NCBI GenBank assembly: GCA_023440975.1
Contig: JAEZRD010000083.1
Span: 1-36,072, forward strand
Reading direction: 5' to 3'
Length of the DNA stretch: 36,072 nt
Origin: Methanobacteriota archaeon
GTDB taxonomy: Archaea; Methanobacteriota; Methanobacteria; Methanobacteriales; Methanobacteriaceae
Made by a program: the position numbers and the translations under genes. How positions within the stretch are numbered: position 1 is the stretch's first letter; every line of letters begins with the position of its first letter. Below the pieces are notes generated by a model. The model had not been told where the DNA came from and did no database searches. It saw nothing but the letters and a program-made list of their open reading frames with translations. This document shows positions 25,564 through 34,893 of this stretch, one piece after another.

Positions 25564-26886
25564 TTATAATTTCTCCTGATTTTCTTTATCAATCACTTCA
25601 GCTTCAATCTTATCATCAGAAACCTTATTTTTATTTACTAATTTATTTTTTTTAGCTTTTTTATTATGATTTTTTATAAATCTAATAACCAAATATAAAG
25701 CTATTAATAAAACAATTATTATAGCAAACACATAATATAAAAATATACTTCCAGGGGACTCTAATTTTTGATCGTTTAGTGCATATAAATAACCATCATG
25801 ACCACTAATAAATAAACTATCACCATATATTACAGGTGAAGCAGTTATTGGAGAATTAAATACATAATATCCTGGATTAAATGAAAAATTTTTAGCTCCT
25901 GTATATTTATTCAATACATAAGCACTACCATCATTAGATCCAACAACAACTCCTCCATCATACAAAGCAGGAGTTGATTGAACTTCAGCACCAGTAGTAT
26001 AAGCCCATTTAAAATTACCATCCCTCATATCAACACAAGAAATATTTCCAGAATCTGATCCGAAATATACATTATTATTATATTCATCTACTGTTGGAGA
26101 AGATAATATTTTATTACCTGAATCATATTTCCAATTAACTGAACCATCAGCTTGATTTAAAGCATATAATGTTCCATCAGATGAACCTATAAATACTGTA
26201 CCATTAACAACAGCAGGTGAAGATCTAACTTCATCACCTGTAGTATAAGTCCAAGTTTGATTACCTGAATTTATATTAAGTGCTACAATTTTATTATTTG
26301 TTGAACCTACATAGATAGTATCATTCACAACAGAAGGTGAAGAAATAATTTTACCACCAACACTTATATCAGTAGTTTTTGAACCATCAGCTGCATTAAG
26401 ACCATAAATATGCCCATTATCAGACCCAAAATAAACAGTACCATTAGTCACTGATGCAGTAGATTCAATAGGTTTAGATGTATCAAATTTCCATTTTAAA
26501 TTTTGATTATTAATATCATAAGCATACATGTACCCATCTTCACCACCAATATATAAAATTCCATTTTGAATTACTGGAGATGCAGTAACATTAGTACCTA
26601 AATTTATTGACCAATCATTACTACCATCCTCCATATTAATAGCTTTCAAAAAACCATTAGTAGAAACTACATATATCATATCACCATGAATAACCGGTGT
26701 GGAATTAATAGGACTTCCCATATTATATGACCATAAATTAGATACATAATCAGTTGCTTCTTCAATAAAACCTTCATGATTTACATTTTGCTGAAACATT
26801 GCCCAATCATTAGACGCCCCATAAATTGGACTAATACATATGGCTAATACCATAATTATTATTAAAATTGATTTAGTTTTAGACAT
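25564..26886 (-). CDS. Membrane-anchored PQQ-type beta-propeller protein
   Basis: 440 residues. A signal peptide (LIIIMVLAICISPIYG, about 7-24) is followed by WAMFQQNVNHEG, the typical opening of PQQ-repeat (BamB-like) proteins. About eight blades of 40 residues come next, with repeats such as VNGTVFIGSSDGTLYALN and a tryptophan docking pattern. A single transmembrane helix (about 385-405) and a charged tail of about 35 residues, rich in Lys and Glu, finish it. The propeller therefore faces outside and the tail the cytoplasm. No PQQ binding is implied; it is probably a protein- or glycan-binding platform. It lies 13 bases after the ABC permease with a GGAGATGA site, as the last gene of the PadR-ABC operon. 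Confidence 0.85.
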   Translation of the reverse strand: MSKTKSILIIIMVLAICISPIYGASNDWAMFQQNVNHEGFIEEATDYVSNLWSYNMGSPINSTPVIHGDMIYVVSTNGFLKAINMEDGSNDWSINLGTNVTASPVIQNGILYIGGEDGYMYAYDINNQNLKWKFDTSKPIESTASVTNGTVYFGSDNGHIYGLNAADGSKTTDISVGGKIISSPSVVNDTIYVGSTNNKIVALNINSGNQTWTYTTGDEVRSSPAVVNGTVFIGSSDGTLYALNQADGSVNWKYDSGNKILSSPTVDEYNNNVYFGSDSGNISCVDMRDGNFKWAYTTGAEVQSTPALYDGGVVVGSNDGSAYVLNKYTGAKNFSFNPGYYVFNSPITASPVIYGDSLFISGHDGYLYALNDQKLESPGSIFLYYVFAIIIVLLIALYLVIRFIKNHNKKAKKNKLVNKNKVSDDKIEAEVIDKENQEKL

Positions 26887-26899
26887 AATTCATCTCCAT

Positions 26900-28099
26900 T
26901 TAAACATCCCGATTAAATCTTAATACTCCTACTACAAAGAAAATTAATGTGAATCCTAATAATACAACAATATCTAACCAAACATCCCCTAATGATTGAC
27001 CTTGAATCATTACCGCTCTCATAGCATCATTTAAATAAGTTAAAGGGAATATGTAAGCTAGTTTTTGTAATATCCAAGGCATTGTTTCAATTGGATAAAA
27101 TACACCAGATACAAACATCATTGGCATTGAAAAAGGCATAACCAATTGGGAATAATCTTCTTGAGTTGAAGTTCTTGCTGACAACATGATACCAAATCCA
27201 ACAAAACATAAAGCACCAATAAACAATAAGATCAATGTTGGAATAATTCCACCCTTAATTGTTACACTAAATAAAACAATTGCAGCAATTAATAATATTA
27301 TGGCTCTAAACATTTCAACACTTAATTTTCCAATTATTTTTCCACCTATTACTGTTGCAACACTAGTAGGTGTCATAAATAATCTAGCTAACTCTCCAGT
27401 TTCTCGTTCACCAGCTATAGATGCTCCCATACCCATCATACATGACATCATAATAGTCATTCCTAATATTGCTGGAACTAAGAAGTCCATATATTTTATA
27501 TTACCATAAATTTTATTAATTTGTAAATTAATTGTTGATTTTGCACTATCCAAACTTGCAGATAAAGAACCACTAGTATCAGCATCTTCTGTAATAACAC
27601 TAGTATTAGTTGCAGTTGCATTACTTGAACTTGATAATGCTGCTTGTTGACTCATAGCTTGTTTAATAGAAAGTTGATTAAAAATACCTTGAGTAGCTGG
27701 TATTAAAACTTGTGAACCCATTTGATCGGAAGAATCTAAGTATAATGTTGCCGTTTTTTGCTCACCATCCGAACTATCATAATTAGGAGGTAATATAATC
27801 GCCGCTTTAACTTGTCCTGAATCAACCATTGCTTTTGCATCACTCGTACTAGTTGTAATATTTACTACATGATAAACATCAGTAGTTTTAATAGTATCTA
27901 AAGTTAAATCAGTCAAATTACCATGATCTTGAGAAACAACAACAACAGGTAAATTAGATAAATCTCCACCCATACCATATCCAAATAATAAAATCATAAT
28001 TATTGGAAATGCTATAATTGAAACTAACCTACCAGGATGTCTTCTTAAACTTAACCATTCTTTTTTAACCATCCACTTTAGTTTTTTAAATTCAATCAT
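26900..28099 (-). CDS. ABC-2 type transporter permease
   Basis: 399 residues. One membrane helix near the N terminus (about 28-43) follows a basic start, then a large external domain (about 50-200), then five helices (about 205-392). This is the architecture of the DrrB/YhhJ-like ABC-2 permeases that export drugs, lipids or glycans. GERETGELARLFMTPTS, just after the second helix, is the typical intracellular motif contacting the ATPase. A Ser/Thr/Asn-rich linker lies near residue 155. AAGGTGGTATT sets the start. It is translated after the ATPase gene (24-base gap) and before the propeller gene. The cargo cannot be inferred. Confidence 0.9.
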   Translation of the reverse strand: MIEFKKLKWMVKKEWLSLRRHPGRLVSIIAFPIIMILLFGYGMGGDLSNLPVVVVSQDHGNLTDLTLDTIKTTDVYHVVNITTSTSDAKAMVDSGQVKAAIILPPNYDSSDGEQKTATLYLDSSDQMGSQVLIPATQGIFNQLSIKQAMSQQAALSSSSNATATNTSVITEDADTSGSLSASLDSAKSTINLQINKIYGNIKYMDFLVPAILGMTIMMSCMMGMGASIAGERETGELARLFMTPTSVATVIGGKIIGKLSVEMFRAIILLIAAIVLFSVTIKGGIIPTLILLFIGALCFVGFGIMLSARTSTQEDYSQLVMPFSMPMMFVSGVFYPIETMPWILQKLAYIFPLTYLNDAMRAVMIQGQSLGDVWLDIVVLLGFTLIFFVVGVLRFNRDV

Positions 28100-28123
28100 A
28101 ATACCACCTTAAAAGTAAAAATG

Positions 28124-29200
28124 TTATGCTCTAGCATCTTCATCAACCTCTGAAGTAACATTAATAAATACATCTTCTAATGATGGCTCTTCTGTTGAAA
28201 TTGAACTGATTTTACCATTTTTAGAAATTATAGTTTTAATTACATCATTTACAATATTATCATCAAATCCTTCAATTTTTAGATTAACTCTACCATTTTT
28301 AGCTATATCCACACTATGAACTTGTTGTATATTTTTTAATGAATTTATAATATCCTCATTACTATTTTCAAGTAAAAATGACATTTTTTTCAAGTAAGAA
28401 ACATCACCATTACTAGAAATATTGTTAATTTCAGAGGCAGATAACTTCTCAGGGCTTTCTTCTTGAATTTTACCTAATACATTTTGAATATATTTTTCAT
28501 GCTCTTTCTTTTGTTCAGATAATAAATCATCTTTCAATCCTTGAGGAGTATTATATGCAACCATATTACCTGTACTAATTATTCCTACATTATCACATAG
28601 CATATCTACTTCATGCATATCATGTGAACATAGAATTATAGTGTGACCACTATCATTTAAATCTTGTATAAGGTTCCATAATACACGTTTAGTTGTTGGA
28701 TCTAAACCAATAGTAGGTTCATCTAAAAATAATATATCTGGTCTATGAACTAAACTAGCAACTAATGATGCTTTTTGTTTTTGTCCACCAGATAATTGAC
28801 CAACACGTTTATCTTTAGCATATTTAATATCAACTAATTCCATTAAATCATTTATTCTATCAAATTTTTCATCTTCTGGAATTCCATAATAATCTGAACA
28901 TAATTCAGCATTTTCTTCAACTGTTAAATCTTTATATAAACTAACAGCTTGTGGAACCATTCCAATTTTTTCTCTAACTTCATTAGGATTATCTTTTACA
29001 TCATATCCTTCAACTTTAGCAGTCCCTGAAGTTGGTTGGGCTAAGCAAGTTAACATTTTAATTGTTGTTGTTTTACCTGCACCATTAGGACCTAACATTC
29101 CAAAGATAGAGCTTTTAGGAATTTTAAAGTTTATAGAATTTACAGCAGTGAAGTCTTTATACTTTTTTGTTAAATCAAAAGTTTCTATAGCATATTTCAT
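28124..29200 (-). CDS. ABC transporter ATP-binding protein
   Basis: 358 residues. Walker A GPNGAGKT at 37-44, signature LSGGQ at 135-139, Walker B ILFLDE at 155-160 followed by PTIGLDPTTK, and the CSHDMHEVD switch histidine. These make a complete ATPase of the DrrA/CcmA type. A C-terminal extension (about 220-358) may regulate or dock. Its ATG overlaps the stop of the padR gene by four bases, so translation is coupled. It powers the permease at 26900. Confidence 0.95.
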   Translation of the reverse strand: MKYAIETFDLTKKYKDFTAVNSINFKIPKSSIFGMLGPNGAGKTTTIKMLTCLAQPTSGTAKVEGYDVKDNPNEVREKIGMVPQAVSLYKDLTVEENAELCSDYYGIPEDEKFDRINDLMELVDIKYAKDKRVGQLSGGQKQKASLVASLVHRPDILFLDEPTIGLDPTTKRVLWNLIQDLNDSGHTIILCSHDMHEVDMLCDNVGIISTGNMVAYNTPQGLKDDLLSEQKKEHEKYIQNVLGKIQEESPEKLSASEINNISSNGDVSYLKKMSFLLENSNEDIINSLKNIQQVHSVDIAKNGRVNLKIEGFDDNIVNDVIKTIISKNGKISSISTEEPSLEDVFINVTSEVDEDARA

Positions 29201-29655
29201 TTCTTCACCTCATTACCATCTTCTAAATTCTCTTCATTAAAAGAATTTAAAATCATGTCATGAATAAATTCTTTCCAGATAGGATTAGAACCTATTTCAT
29301 GCCAATTAAATTTAATATGATTAAATACATTAATACCTTTAGGAGTAATTTCATAAAATTTTACTTTTTTATTATTATTTTCATCCCAATATCCATGAAT
29401 TAATCCCATTTCTTCCATTTTTTGAAGGATAGGATAAATTTTACTAGGACTTAACTTATTAATTATGCCTTGCTCAATTTGATTCTCAAAAAACAAATCA
29501 ATCTTTTTCATAATTCCATAACCATAAATAGGTTCTTTATTGACTTCCCATAAAATAATAATCCGATATAAACCATTATTAATGTGTTTTATGATATTTT
29601 TATTTATTTTCATCTCTTCAATTGAGGCATCATTATCAAAAAATTCTATATCCAT
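29197..29655 (-). CDS. PadR-family transcriptional regulator
   Basis: 152 residues. The PadR winged helix is clear: ILWEVNKEPIYGYGIMKKI, then LSPSKIYPILQKMEEMGLIHGYW with the wing NKKVKFYEITPKG. A C-terminal helix (about 110-145) would form the dimer. PadR proteins usually repress neighbouring transporter genes and release DNA when a compound binds. GGAGG six bases before ATG 29655 gives a strong start. It is the first gene of a four-gene operon (padR, ATPase, permease, propeller), and an inverted repeat lies immediately upstream, so self-control of an export system is the natural reading. Confidence 0.9.
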   Translation of the reverse strand: MDIEFFDNDASIEEMKINKNIIKHINNGLYRIIILWEVNKEPIYGYGIMKKIDLFFENQIEQGIINKLSPSKIYPILQKMEEMGLIHGYWDENNNKKVKFYEITPKGINVFNHIKFNWHEIGSNPIWKEFIHDMILNSFNEENLEDGNEVKK

Positions 29656-29684
29656 TCATAACCTCCAAAATTTATTTTAAAATT

Positions 29685-29735
29685 TATATCAAATTTTATA
29701 ATATAACAAAAATTTATATATAAAATTTTGATATA
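29685..29735. promoter_or_regulatory. Long inverted repeat upstream of padR, candidate PadR operator
   Basis: TATATCAAATTTTATA (29685-29700) faces TATAAAATTTTGATATA (29719-29735), 16-17-base arms that match except for one inserted A, separated by 18 bases. It lies 30-80 bases upstream of padR and 92-142 bases before the divergent gene at 29827. ATATCA/TGATAT half sites are common in PadR operators. Confidence 0.55.
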
Positions 29736-29826
29736 TCAGATTATATAATATTCAAATATATAAAGCTTTTGAAAATAAAATAATAAATAATTAAAAAAAC
29801 TTAAAAATTTTCAAGGAGGTAATAAA

Positions 29827-30576
29827 ATGAAAGTTGGTTTTTCAACTTTAGCATTATTTATGAAACCAATTAATGAAATGTTAGAAATTGGAAAAAATGA
29901 TGGATTTGAAATTATAGAAATGTTAACAGAAGGATTTTATGGTCCAGAATACCTTTTAGAAAATAAAAAAATGTTAGAACCATTTAAATCCTATAACTTC
30001 GATTATTATTTACATGCACCGACAGTAGATTTAAACTTAGCAAGTATAAATTCAGGTATTCGAAAAGAATCAATTAGACAAACACTTAAAGCATTAGATT
30101 TAGGAAATGAAATAGGAGCAAAAGCTATTACTATACATCCAGGCCAAATTGGTAGAATAGAAGACCGAATAAGACAAATGGGTTTAAAATTAGCAACTGA
30201 ATCAATTAAAGAGTGTGTAGAATATGCAGAAGGAATGGAAACAAAATTATCAGTAGAAAATATGCCTGGAAAACCTAAATTTTTATGTACAAAACCTGAA
30301 GAACTAACAAAAATTGTTGAAGAAACCGGATGCTCAGTTACAATTGATTTAGGTCATGCAAACACATGCAAAAATACTGCAGATTTTTTAAAAATACCTA
30401 ATAGATCATATTGTCATTTAAGTGATAATAATGGAATTAAAGATCAACACACAATATTAGGTGAAGGAACTCTAGATTTAAATCTATTAAAACAAGTTAA
30501 AAATGGAATATTAGAGTTAAATACTTATGAAAAGGTTTTAAAAAGTAAAAAAGTTTTGGAAAAAATGAATATTTAA
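29827..30576 (+). CDS. Sugar phosphate isomerase/epimerase-like TIM barrel (AP endonuclease family 2)
   Basis: 249 residues. The xylose-isomerase-like barrel of this family can be traced by its metal-site strands: FDYYLHAPTVDLNLAS, AITIHPGQIG, LSVENMPGKP, VTIDLGHANT and CHLSDNNG...HTILGEGTLDL. The His/Glu/Asp set is complete, so it should be a metal-dependent isomerase, epimerase or nuclease. Members include both sugar isomerases and endonuclease IV; the length (250 rather than about 280) and gaps favour an isomerase-type protein, though which sugar is unknown. AAGGAGGTAATAAA gives a strong start. It ends convergently with the HAD gene, the two stop codons sharing bases (TTAA at 30573-30576). 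Confidence 0.82.
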   Translation: MKVGFSTLALFMKPINEMLEIGKNDGFEIIEMLTEGFYGPEYLLENKKMLEPFKSYNFDYYLHAPTVDLNLASINSGIRKESIRQTLKALDLGNEIGAKAITIHPGQIGRIEDRIRQMGLKLATESIKECVEYAEGMETKLSVENMPGKPKFLCTKPEELTKIVEETGCSVTIDLGHANTCKNTADFLKIPNRSYCHLSDNNGIKDQHTILGEGTLDLNLLKQVKNGILELNTYEKVLKSKKVLEKMNI

Positions 30577-31367
30577 AAATCTATTTCTAAAACACCCGAA
30601 ATATCATTAATATTATAATCAGCGGATTTATACATTTTAGAAGAAACTTCTTCTTTTTGTTCAAGAGTTAAAACAGATATATCTGCTTTTTTAAAAGCCA
30701 TAATATCATTAGGTCCATCACCAACCATCATTACTTTATAACCTTCATTTTGAAGATGAGTAACAATTTCACATTTTTTTCTAGAACTAGCAGTGGGAAA
30801 AGCATTATTTTCATCAATTTTAATAATTTCAGCTAGTTTTTTTATAGCTCCAGAACGATCACCAGAAGCTATATAAACATCAATTCCCCTATTTTTTAAA
30901 GTATTGACCGTCGAAATTACATTAGGGAATAATCTACCAGCGGAAGTAATAGTATAACCTATTTTTTGGTTTCGAATATCTAATATAACAGCAGAACCAT
31001 TACATAAATGCATATTTTTCACTTTTTTCTTTAAAATATCAAATCCATCAGTTATATCACTTATAGTAGAAGAATCATTTTTTAAAATATTTAATACTTC
31101 ATTTTTATAAAAAGGATAATTTGAATAACTAATGTCAAATTCTATATTATAATTTTTTATTAAATCATAAATCCTAAAATTTGGATCTAATTTTGATAAG
31201 CAAGCAGTATTAAATTGAAGTATAACTAAAGCTGCATCACCAATATCATCAATCAATTGAAGTGAATTTATATTAGTAAATAATTCGCCATTACCCAGAT
31301 TCTTAATAACCCTATATCTTTCTAGCAAAGTTCCTGAATTATCAAATACAACAGCCTTTTTTTCCAT
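30573..31367 (-). CDS. HAD-family protein resembling a soluble P-type ATPase
   Basis: 264 residues. VVFDNSGTLLERY (7-19) is the HAD motif I, with D9 as nucleophile; the second acidic position is S11, giving DNSGT, close to DKTGT of P-type ATPases rather than DxD. Motif II lies in IYIASGDRSG-like VYIASGD, and motif IV in MVGDGPNDIMAFKKAD. The insert between (about 30-150) differs from a P-type nucleotide domain. In Methanocaldococcus a soluble P-type-ATPase-like HAD protein (MJ0968) is a phosphatase; that family relation is from memory. There is no membrane segment. GTGATTTA before the ATG gives the start. The substrate is unknown. Confidence 0.8.
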   Translation of the reverse strand: MEKKAVVFDNSGTLLERYRVIKNLGNGELFTNINSLQLIDDIGDAALVILQFNTACLSKLDPNFRIYDLIKNYNIEFDISYSNYPFYKNEVLNILKNDSSTISDITDGFDILKKKVKNMHLCNGSAVILDIRNQKIGYTITSAGRLFPNVISTVNTLKNRGIDVYIASGDRSGAIKKLAEIIKIDENNAFPTASSRKKCEIVTHLQNEGYKVMMVGDGPNDIMAFKKADISVLTLEQKEEVSSKMYKSADYNINDISGVLEIDF

Positions 31368-31550
31368 TAAATCACTTAATTTAATTATAATTATTAAGAT
31401 TAATTATATTTTTAATGAATAATAAATTTTCTATAATAAATAAAAATAATTTTTTACTAAATTATTTAAACTTAAAAAACAAATTTAATTATTATTAATT
31501 AACAAAAAAATTAACATAATTATTAAATATTATTAAATTCAGGTGTTTTA

Positions 31551-32930
31551 ATGAATATTATTGAAAAATTAAATTCCATCAAAAATCAAGATTTAACCGC
31601 AGAAGAAAACTTAAAAAATTATTTAAAAACAATAAATGAAAAAAATGGAAGTATCAACGCATTTGTATACATTAACGAAGAGGACGCATTAGCTAAAGCA
31701 AAAGAAGTAGATGAAAAAATCAAAAATGGAAAAAAAGTAGGGGCTTTAGCTGGAATAGTATTTGGAATTAAAGCAAATATCAACATTGAAGATAAAATAA
31801 TTTCAGCCGCATCAAAAACATTAGACAATTACATAGGTAGTTATGATGCAACTGTTGTTAAAAAAATTAAAGAAGAAGATGGAATAATAATCGGAATTAC
31901 AAATATGGATGAATTTGCTGCAGGAAGCTCAACAGAAACATCCATGTATGGATATACTGACAATCCAGCAGCACCAGGAAGAATACCTGGAGGTTCAAGT
32001 GGAGGTAGTGCTGCAGCAGTAGCAGCTAACATGTGTGACATATCCTTAGGTTCAGATACAGGAGGATCTATAAGAAATCCATCATCCCATTGCGGAGTCA
32101 TAGGTTTTAAACCAACTTATGGAGCTGTATCAAGACAAGGATTATTAGATTTAGCTATGAGTTTAGATCAAATAGGTCCAATGTCTAATGATATAACTGG
32201 AATAGCATTAGCTCTAGATACAATTATTTCATACGATCCTTCAGAATGTACTACATTAAAATGGGATGCACCTAATTTTACTGAAATAGCTACAAAACAA
32301 AGTGGTGAAAAACCATTAGAAGGTATGAAAATAGCTAAATGTAAACAATTTAGAGATGTAACTGATGATAATATTAATCAAATTATTGATGAATCAATTG
32401 AAAAATTAGAAAAACTTGGTGCTGAAATAGTAGAAATAAACTTTGATTATATTGATTTATGTTTACCTACATACTATCTAATTAATTATGTTGAATTCTT
32501 TTCTGCAACAAGAAAATATGATGGTAGAAAATACGGTTACAGAATAGAAGAAGTATGTGGAGACGAAGTTTTAAGAAGAATAAAAATGGGTTCATATATT
32601 TCACAAAAAGAATTTAGTGGAAAATATTATAAAAAAGCATTACAATCAAGATCACTTATTAGAAACAATATAAATGAATTACTAGAAGATGTAGATTTAA
32701 TTGTAGGCCCTACAGTACCGAAACTTCCACATAAAATAGGAGATTCCTTAACACCTATGGAAATGTATGCTTATGATACTTTAACAGTTATAGCTAATCT
32801 TGCAGGTATTCCTGCTGGAAGTATTAAATCTGGTGAAGTAGATGGTATCCCTGTAGGTTTACAATTACAAGCTAAACCATTAGATGATGAAAAAATTATT
32901 AAAGTAATGGCTGCTTTAGAAAATAATTAA
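31551..32930 (+). CDS. gatA: Aspartyl/glutamyl-tRNA amidotransferase subunit A
   Basis: 459 residues, an amidase-signature enzyme. The catalytic triad has the exact spacing of GatA: K74 in FGIKANINI, S149 in PGGSSGGSAAAVAA and S173 in SDTGGSIRNPSSHCG. As part of GatCAB it releases ammonia from glutamine and passes it to GatB, turning Asp-tRNA-Asn into Asn-tRNA-Asn (and in bacteria Glu-tRNA-Gln to Gln-tRNA-Gln). The other subunits are not in this window. AGGTGTTTTA precedes the ATG. A gene of the GATase-ATPase type follows after 69 bases; the spacing suggests an independent unit. Confidence 0.95.
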   Translation: MNIIEKLNSIKNQDLTAEENLKNYLKTINEKNGSINAFVYINEEDALAKAKEVDEKIKNGKKVGALAGIVFGIKANINIEDKIISAASKTLDNYIGSYDATVVKKIKEEDGIIIGITNMDEFAAGSSTETSMYGYTDNPAAPGRIPGGSSGGSAAAVAANMCDISLGSDTGGSIRNPSSHCGVIGFKPTYGAVSRQGLLDLAMSLDQIGPMSNDITGIALALDTIISYDPSECTTLKWDAPNFTEIATKQSGEKPLEGMKIAKCKQFRDVTDDNINQIIDESIEKLEKLGAEIVEINFDYIDLCLPTYYLINYVEFFSATRKYDGRKYGYRIEEVCGDEVLRRIKMGSYISQKEFSGKYYKKALQSRSLIRNNINELLEDVDLIVGPTVPKLPHKIGDSLTPMEMYAYDTLTVIANLAGIPAGSIKSGEVDGIPVGLQLQAKPLDDEKIIKVMAALENN

Positions 32931-32999
32931 TTTTTAATACTAAATTTTTATTTAACTTTTTTTACATTTTTTTTAATTAATTTTTAGGATAGAATAAAA

Positions 33000-34526
33000 T
33001 TGAAAATAGGATTAACATATCTTAAAGGCGCAGTACCTGGATTTGAAGAATTTGGTAATTTACCTACAAATCTTGTTAAATCTAATGGATTGATAAATGG
33101 TTTACCTGCACATAATGAATTAGATGCTATGATTTTACCAGGAGGAACCTTAATTGAATCCAATTCAATGGATGATGAATTATTTAATGAAATAAAATTA
33201 ATGGCAAATGAAGGAAAACCAATAATAGGAATATGTGCAGGTTATCAGGTTTTAGGAAACAAAATTGATATAGGAAGAAAATCACCAACACCTATAATTA
33301 AAGAAGGTTTAGGTATTTTAGATGTTGAATTTTCACCATTAATTAGTAATGATAGAATAATTGCAGAAGTTGCATCAAAATGTTTCCTTACAGATAATGT
33401 TAATGATGATATTACAGGTTTTCATTGTCATACTTACGGTAATGTTGAAGGAAATGCCAAAACTTTATTTTATTCTCCTATTAAAAGAATGAATTATGGA
33501 GATAATGAAAATAAAATTATATCTGGATCCGTCAGTGATGATGGTAATGTTATTGGAACAATGATTCATAATATCTTAGATGAAAATCCTCAAATAGTTA
33601 ACAATTTATTTAAATTTTTAGATGCTGATGAAAAAGATATTGAATCTATTTATAATAATAACAAAAAATTGTTAAAAGATTTAAATCGAGAATTAGGTGT
33701 TGAATCAAATATACCAATTAAAGAATTAAGTTTAAATGATAATAATCCTTTAAATAAATTTAAAAAAAATAAAAATGAAGTGCCTCCTTGTCTTATTATT
33801 GGAAGTACAGGATCAGATTCAGGGAAAACCTTTGTATGTACCGGATTAGCTGGTGCTTTAAGAAGACAGGGTTTAAATGTTGCAGTATTAAAAGTAGGAC
33901 CTGATGTGAGAGATACAGTTCCTTCATTATATTTAACAAATGGTAAAATGGAAGATTATACTTCAATAAAAATAGGTCATTTAGGTTGGATGGACATAAA
34001 AGATATTTTAAACAAATTAAAAACATCCATATATGATATTGTTTTAATAGAAGGAGTAATGAGTGTTTTTACAGGATTATTAAATGAAAAAGTTCCTTAC
34101 TCTGCTGCTGAAATAGGTATATCCTCCAATATCCCAATGTTATTAATGTCCGGAGTTAATAAAGGAGGAATTGAATCTGCAGCAGTTGATTTAGCTTCAC
34201 ATGCTAAAATGCTTAAAAAATTAGGTATAGATGTTAAAGGTATTTTATTTAACAAAGTTTATGATATGAACATATTCAATAATATAGTTCCCTATATAAA
34301 AAAAGAAACAGGAATTAATGAAGTTTTAGCTATTCCTAAAGTAAAACTTGAGGAAAGAGGTGGAACTCCTGAAATTGAAATAAGATATGATTTATTTAGT
34401 ATAGTGGCATTGAATGTTATTGAAGAATATCTTAATATTGAAAAAATTGCTAATATGAGTAGTAAACCAATATTTAATAGATATTTAAGTTTTAATGAAA
34501 TTAAAACTTATTTTAAATATCAATAG
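33000..34526 (+). CDS. CobB/CobQ-like GATase-ATPase fusion in reversed domain order
   Basis: 508 residues. Residues 1-205 are a CobB/CobQ-type glutamine amidotransferase domain with the nucleophile Cys79 in IIGICAGYQVLG and His190 in GTMIHNILDEN. Residues 260-485 are a dethiobiotin-synthetase-like ATPase with its P-loop GSTGSDSGKT (268-277) and LKVGPDVRDTVPSLY. CbiA/CfbB/CobQ carry these two domains in the opposite order (ATPase first), as the CfbB gene at 17279 does. The reversed protein should still make a glutamine-dependent, ATP-using amidation enzyme, perhaps in a tetrapyrrole pathway, but its substrate is unknown. The start is TTG after AGGATAG. The C terminus overlaps the convergent ribK by 14 bases. 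Confidence 0.8.
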   Translation: MKIGLTYLKGAVPGFEEFGNLPTNLVKSNGLINGLPAHNELDAMILPGGTLIESNSMDDELFNEIKLMANEGKPIIGICAGYQVLGNKIDIGRKSPTPIIKEGLGILDVEFSPLISNDRIIAEVASKCFLTDNVNDDITGFHCHTYGNVEGNAKTLFYSPIKRMNYGDNENKIISGSVSDDGNVIGTMIHNILDENPQIVNNLFKFLDADEKDIESIYNNNKKLLKDLNRELGVESNIPIKELSLNDNNPLNKFKKNKNEVPPCLIIGSTGSDSGKTFVCTGLAGALRRQGLNVAVLKVGPDVRDTVPSLYLTNGKMEDYTSIKIGHLGWMDIKDILNKLKTSIYDIVLIEGVMSVFTGLLNEKVPYSAAEIGISSNIPMLLMSGVNKGGIESAAVDLASHAKMLKKLGIDVKGILFNKVYDMNIFNNIVPYIKKETGINEVLAIPKVKLEERGGTPEIEIRYDLFSIVALNVIEEYLNIEKIANMSSKPIFNRYLSFNEIKTYFKYQ

Positions 34527-34893
34527 ATAATTTAACAATATCTTTATCTTTTAAATTTAATTTTTCTCGTAAATTATCCTTAGAAATAAATTCTAAATAA
34601 TTTTCTTCATGAGTAGTTTTATCTGGAAATACTATAGCTCCAGTAATTTCATCATTTAATAATGATTTAATATATTTTACACCACCAAATCCTTCATCAG
34701 CTTTAATTATATTATTACAACTATTTTTTATTGAGTTAATCTCTTCTAATTTATCTTCTGGTACTATAATATTTAATGTTCCAGGAAATGGTATAAATCC
34801 ACATTTTTCATTAAATTTTGATTTGTAAAATTCTTGTCCAATAAAATAAGCACCTTTTCCATAACCTGTAGTAACAGTTCCTTTTAATTCCAT
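34513..34893 (-). CDS. ribK: CTP-dependent riboflavin kinase (archaeal RibK)
   Basis: 126 residues. It turns riboflavin to FMN using CTP. ELKGTVTTGYGKGAYFIGQEFY (2-23) has the glycine-rich CTP/riboflavin loop of this archaea-specific family, FPFPGTLNIIV the conserved strand, and FGGVKY the later loop. The length is normal for the stand-alone form (no DNA-binding domain is fused). TAGAGGTATTTC precedes the ATG. It is divergent from the FMN-riboswitch-controlled ribB, so two flavin genes share an intergenic region, while its 3' end overlaps the GATase-ATPase gene by 14 bases in opposite orientation. Confidence 0.93.
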   Translation of the reverse strand: MELKGTVTTGYGKGAYFIGQEFYKSKFNEKCGFIPFPGTLNIIVPEDKLEEINSIKNSCNNIIKADEGFGGVKYIKSLLNDEITGAIVFPDKTTHEENYLEFISKDNLREKLNLKDKDIVKLSIDI

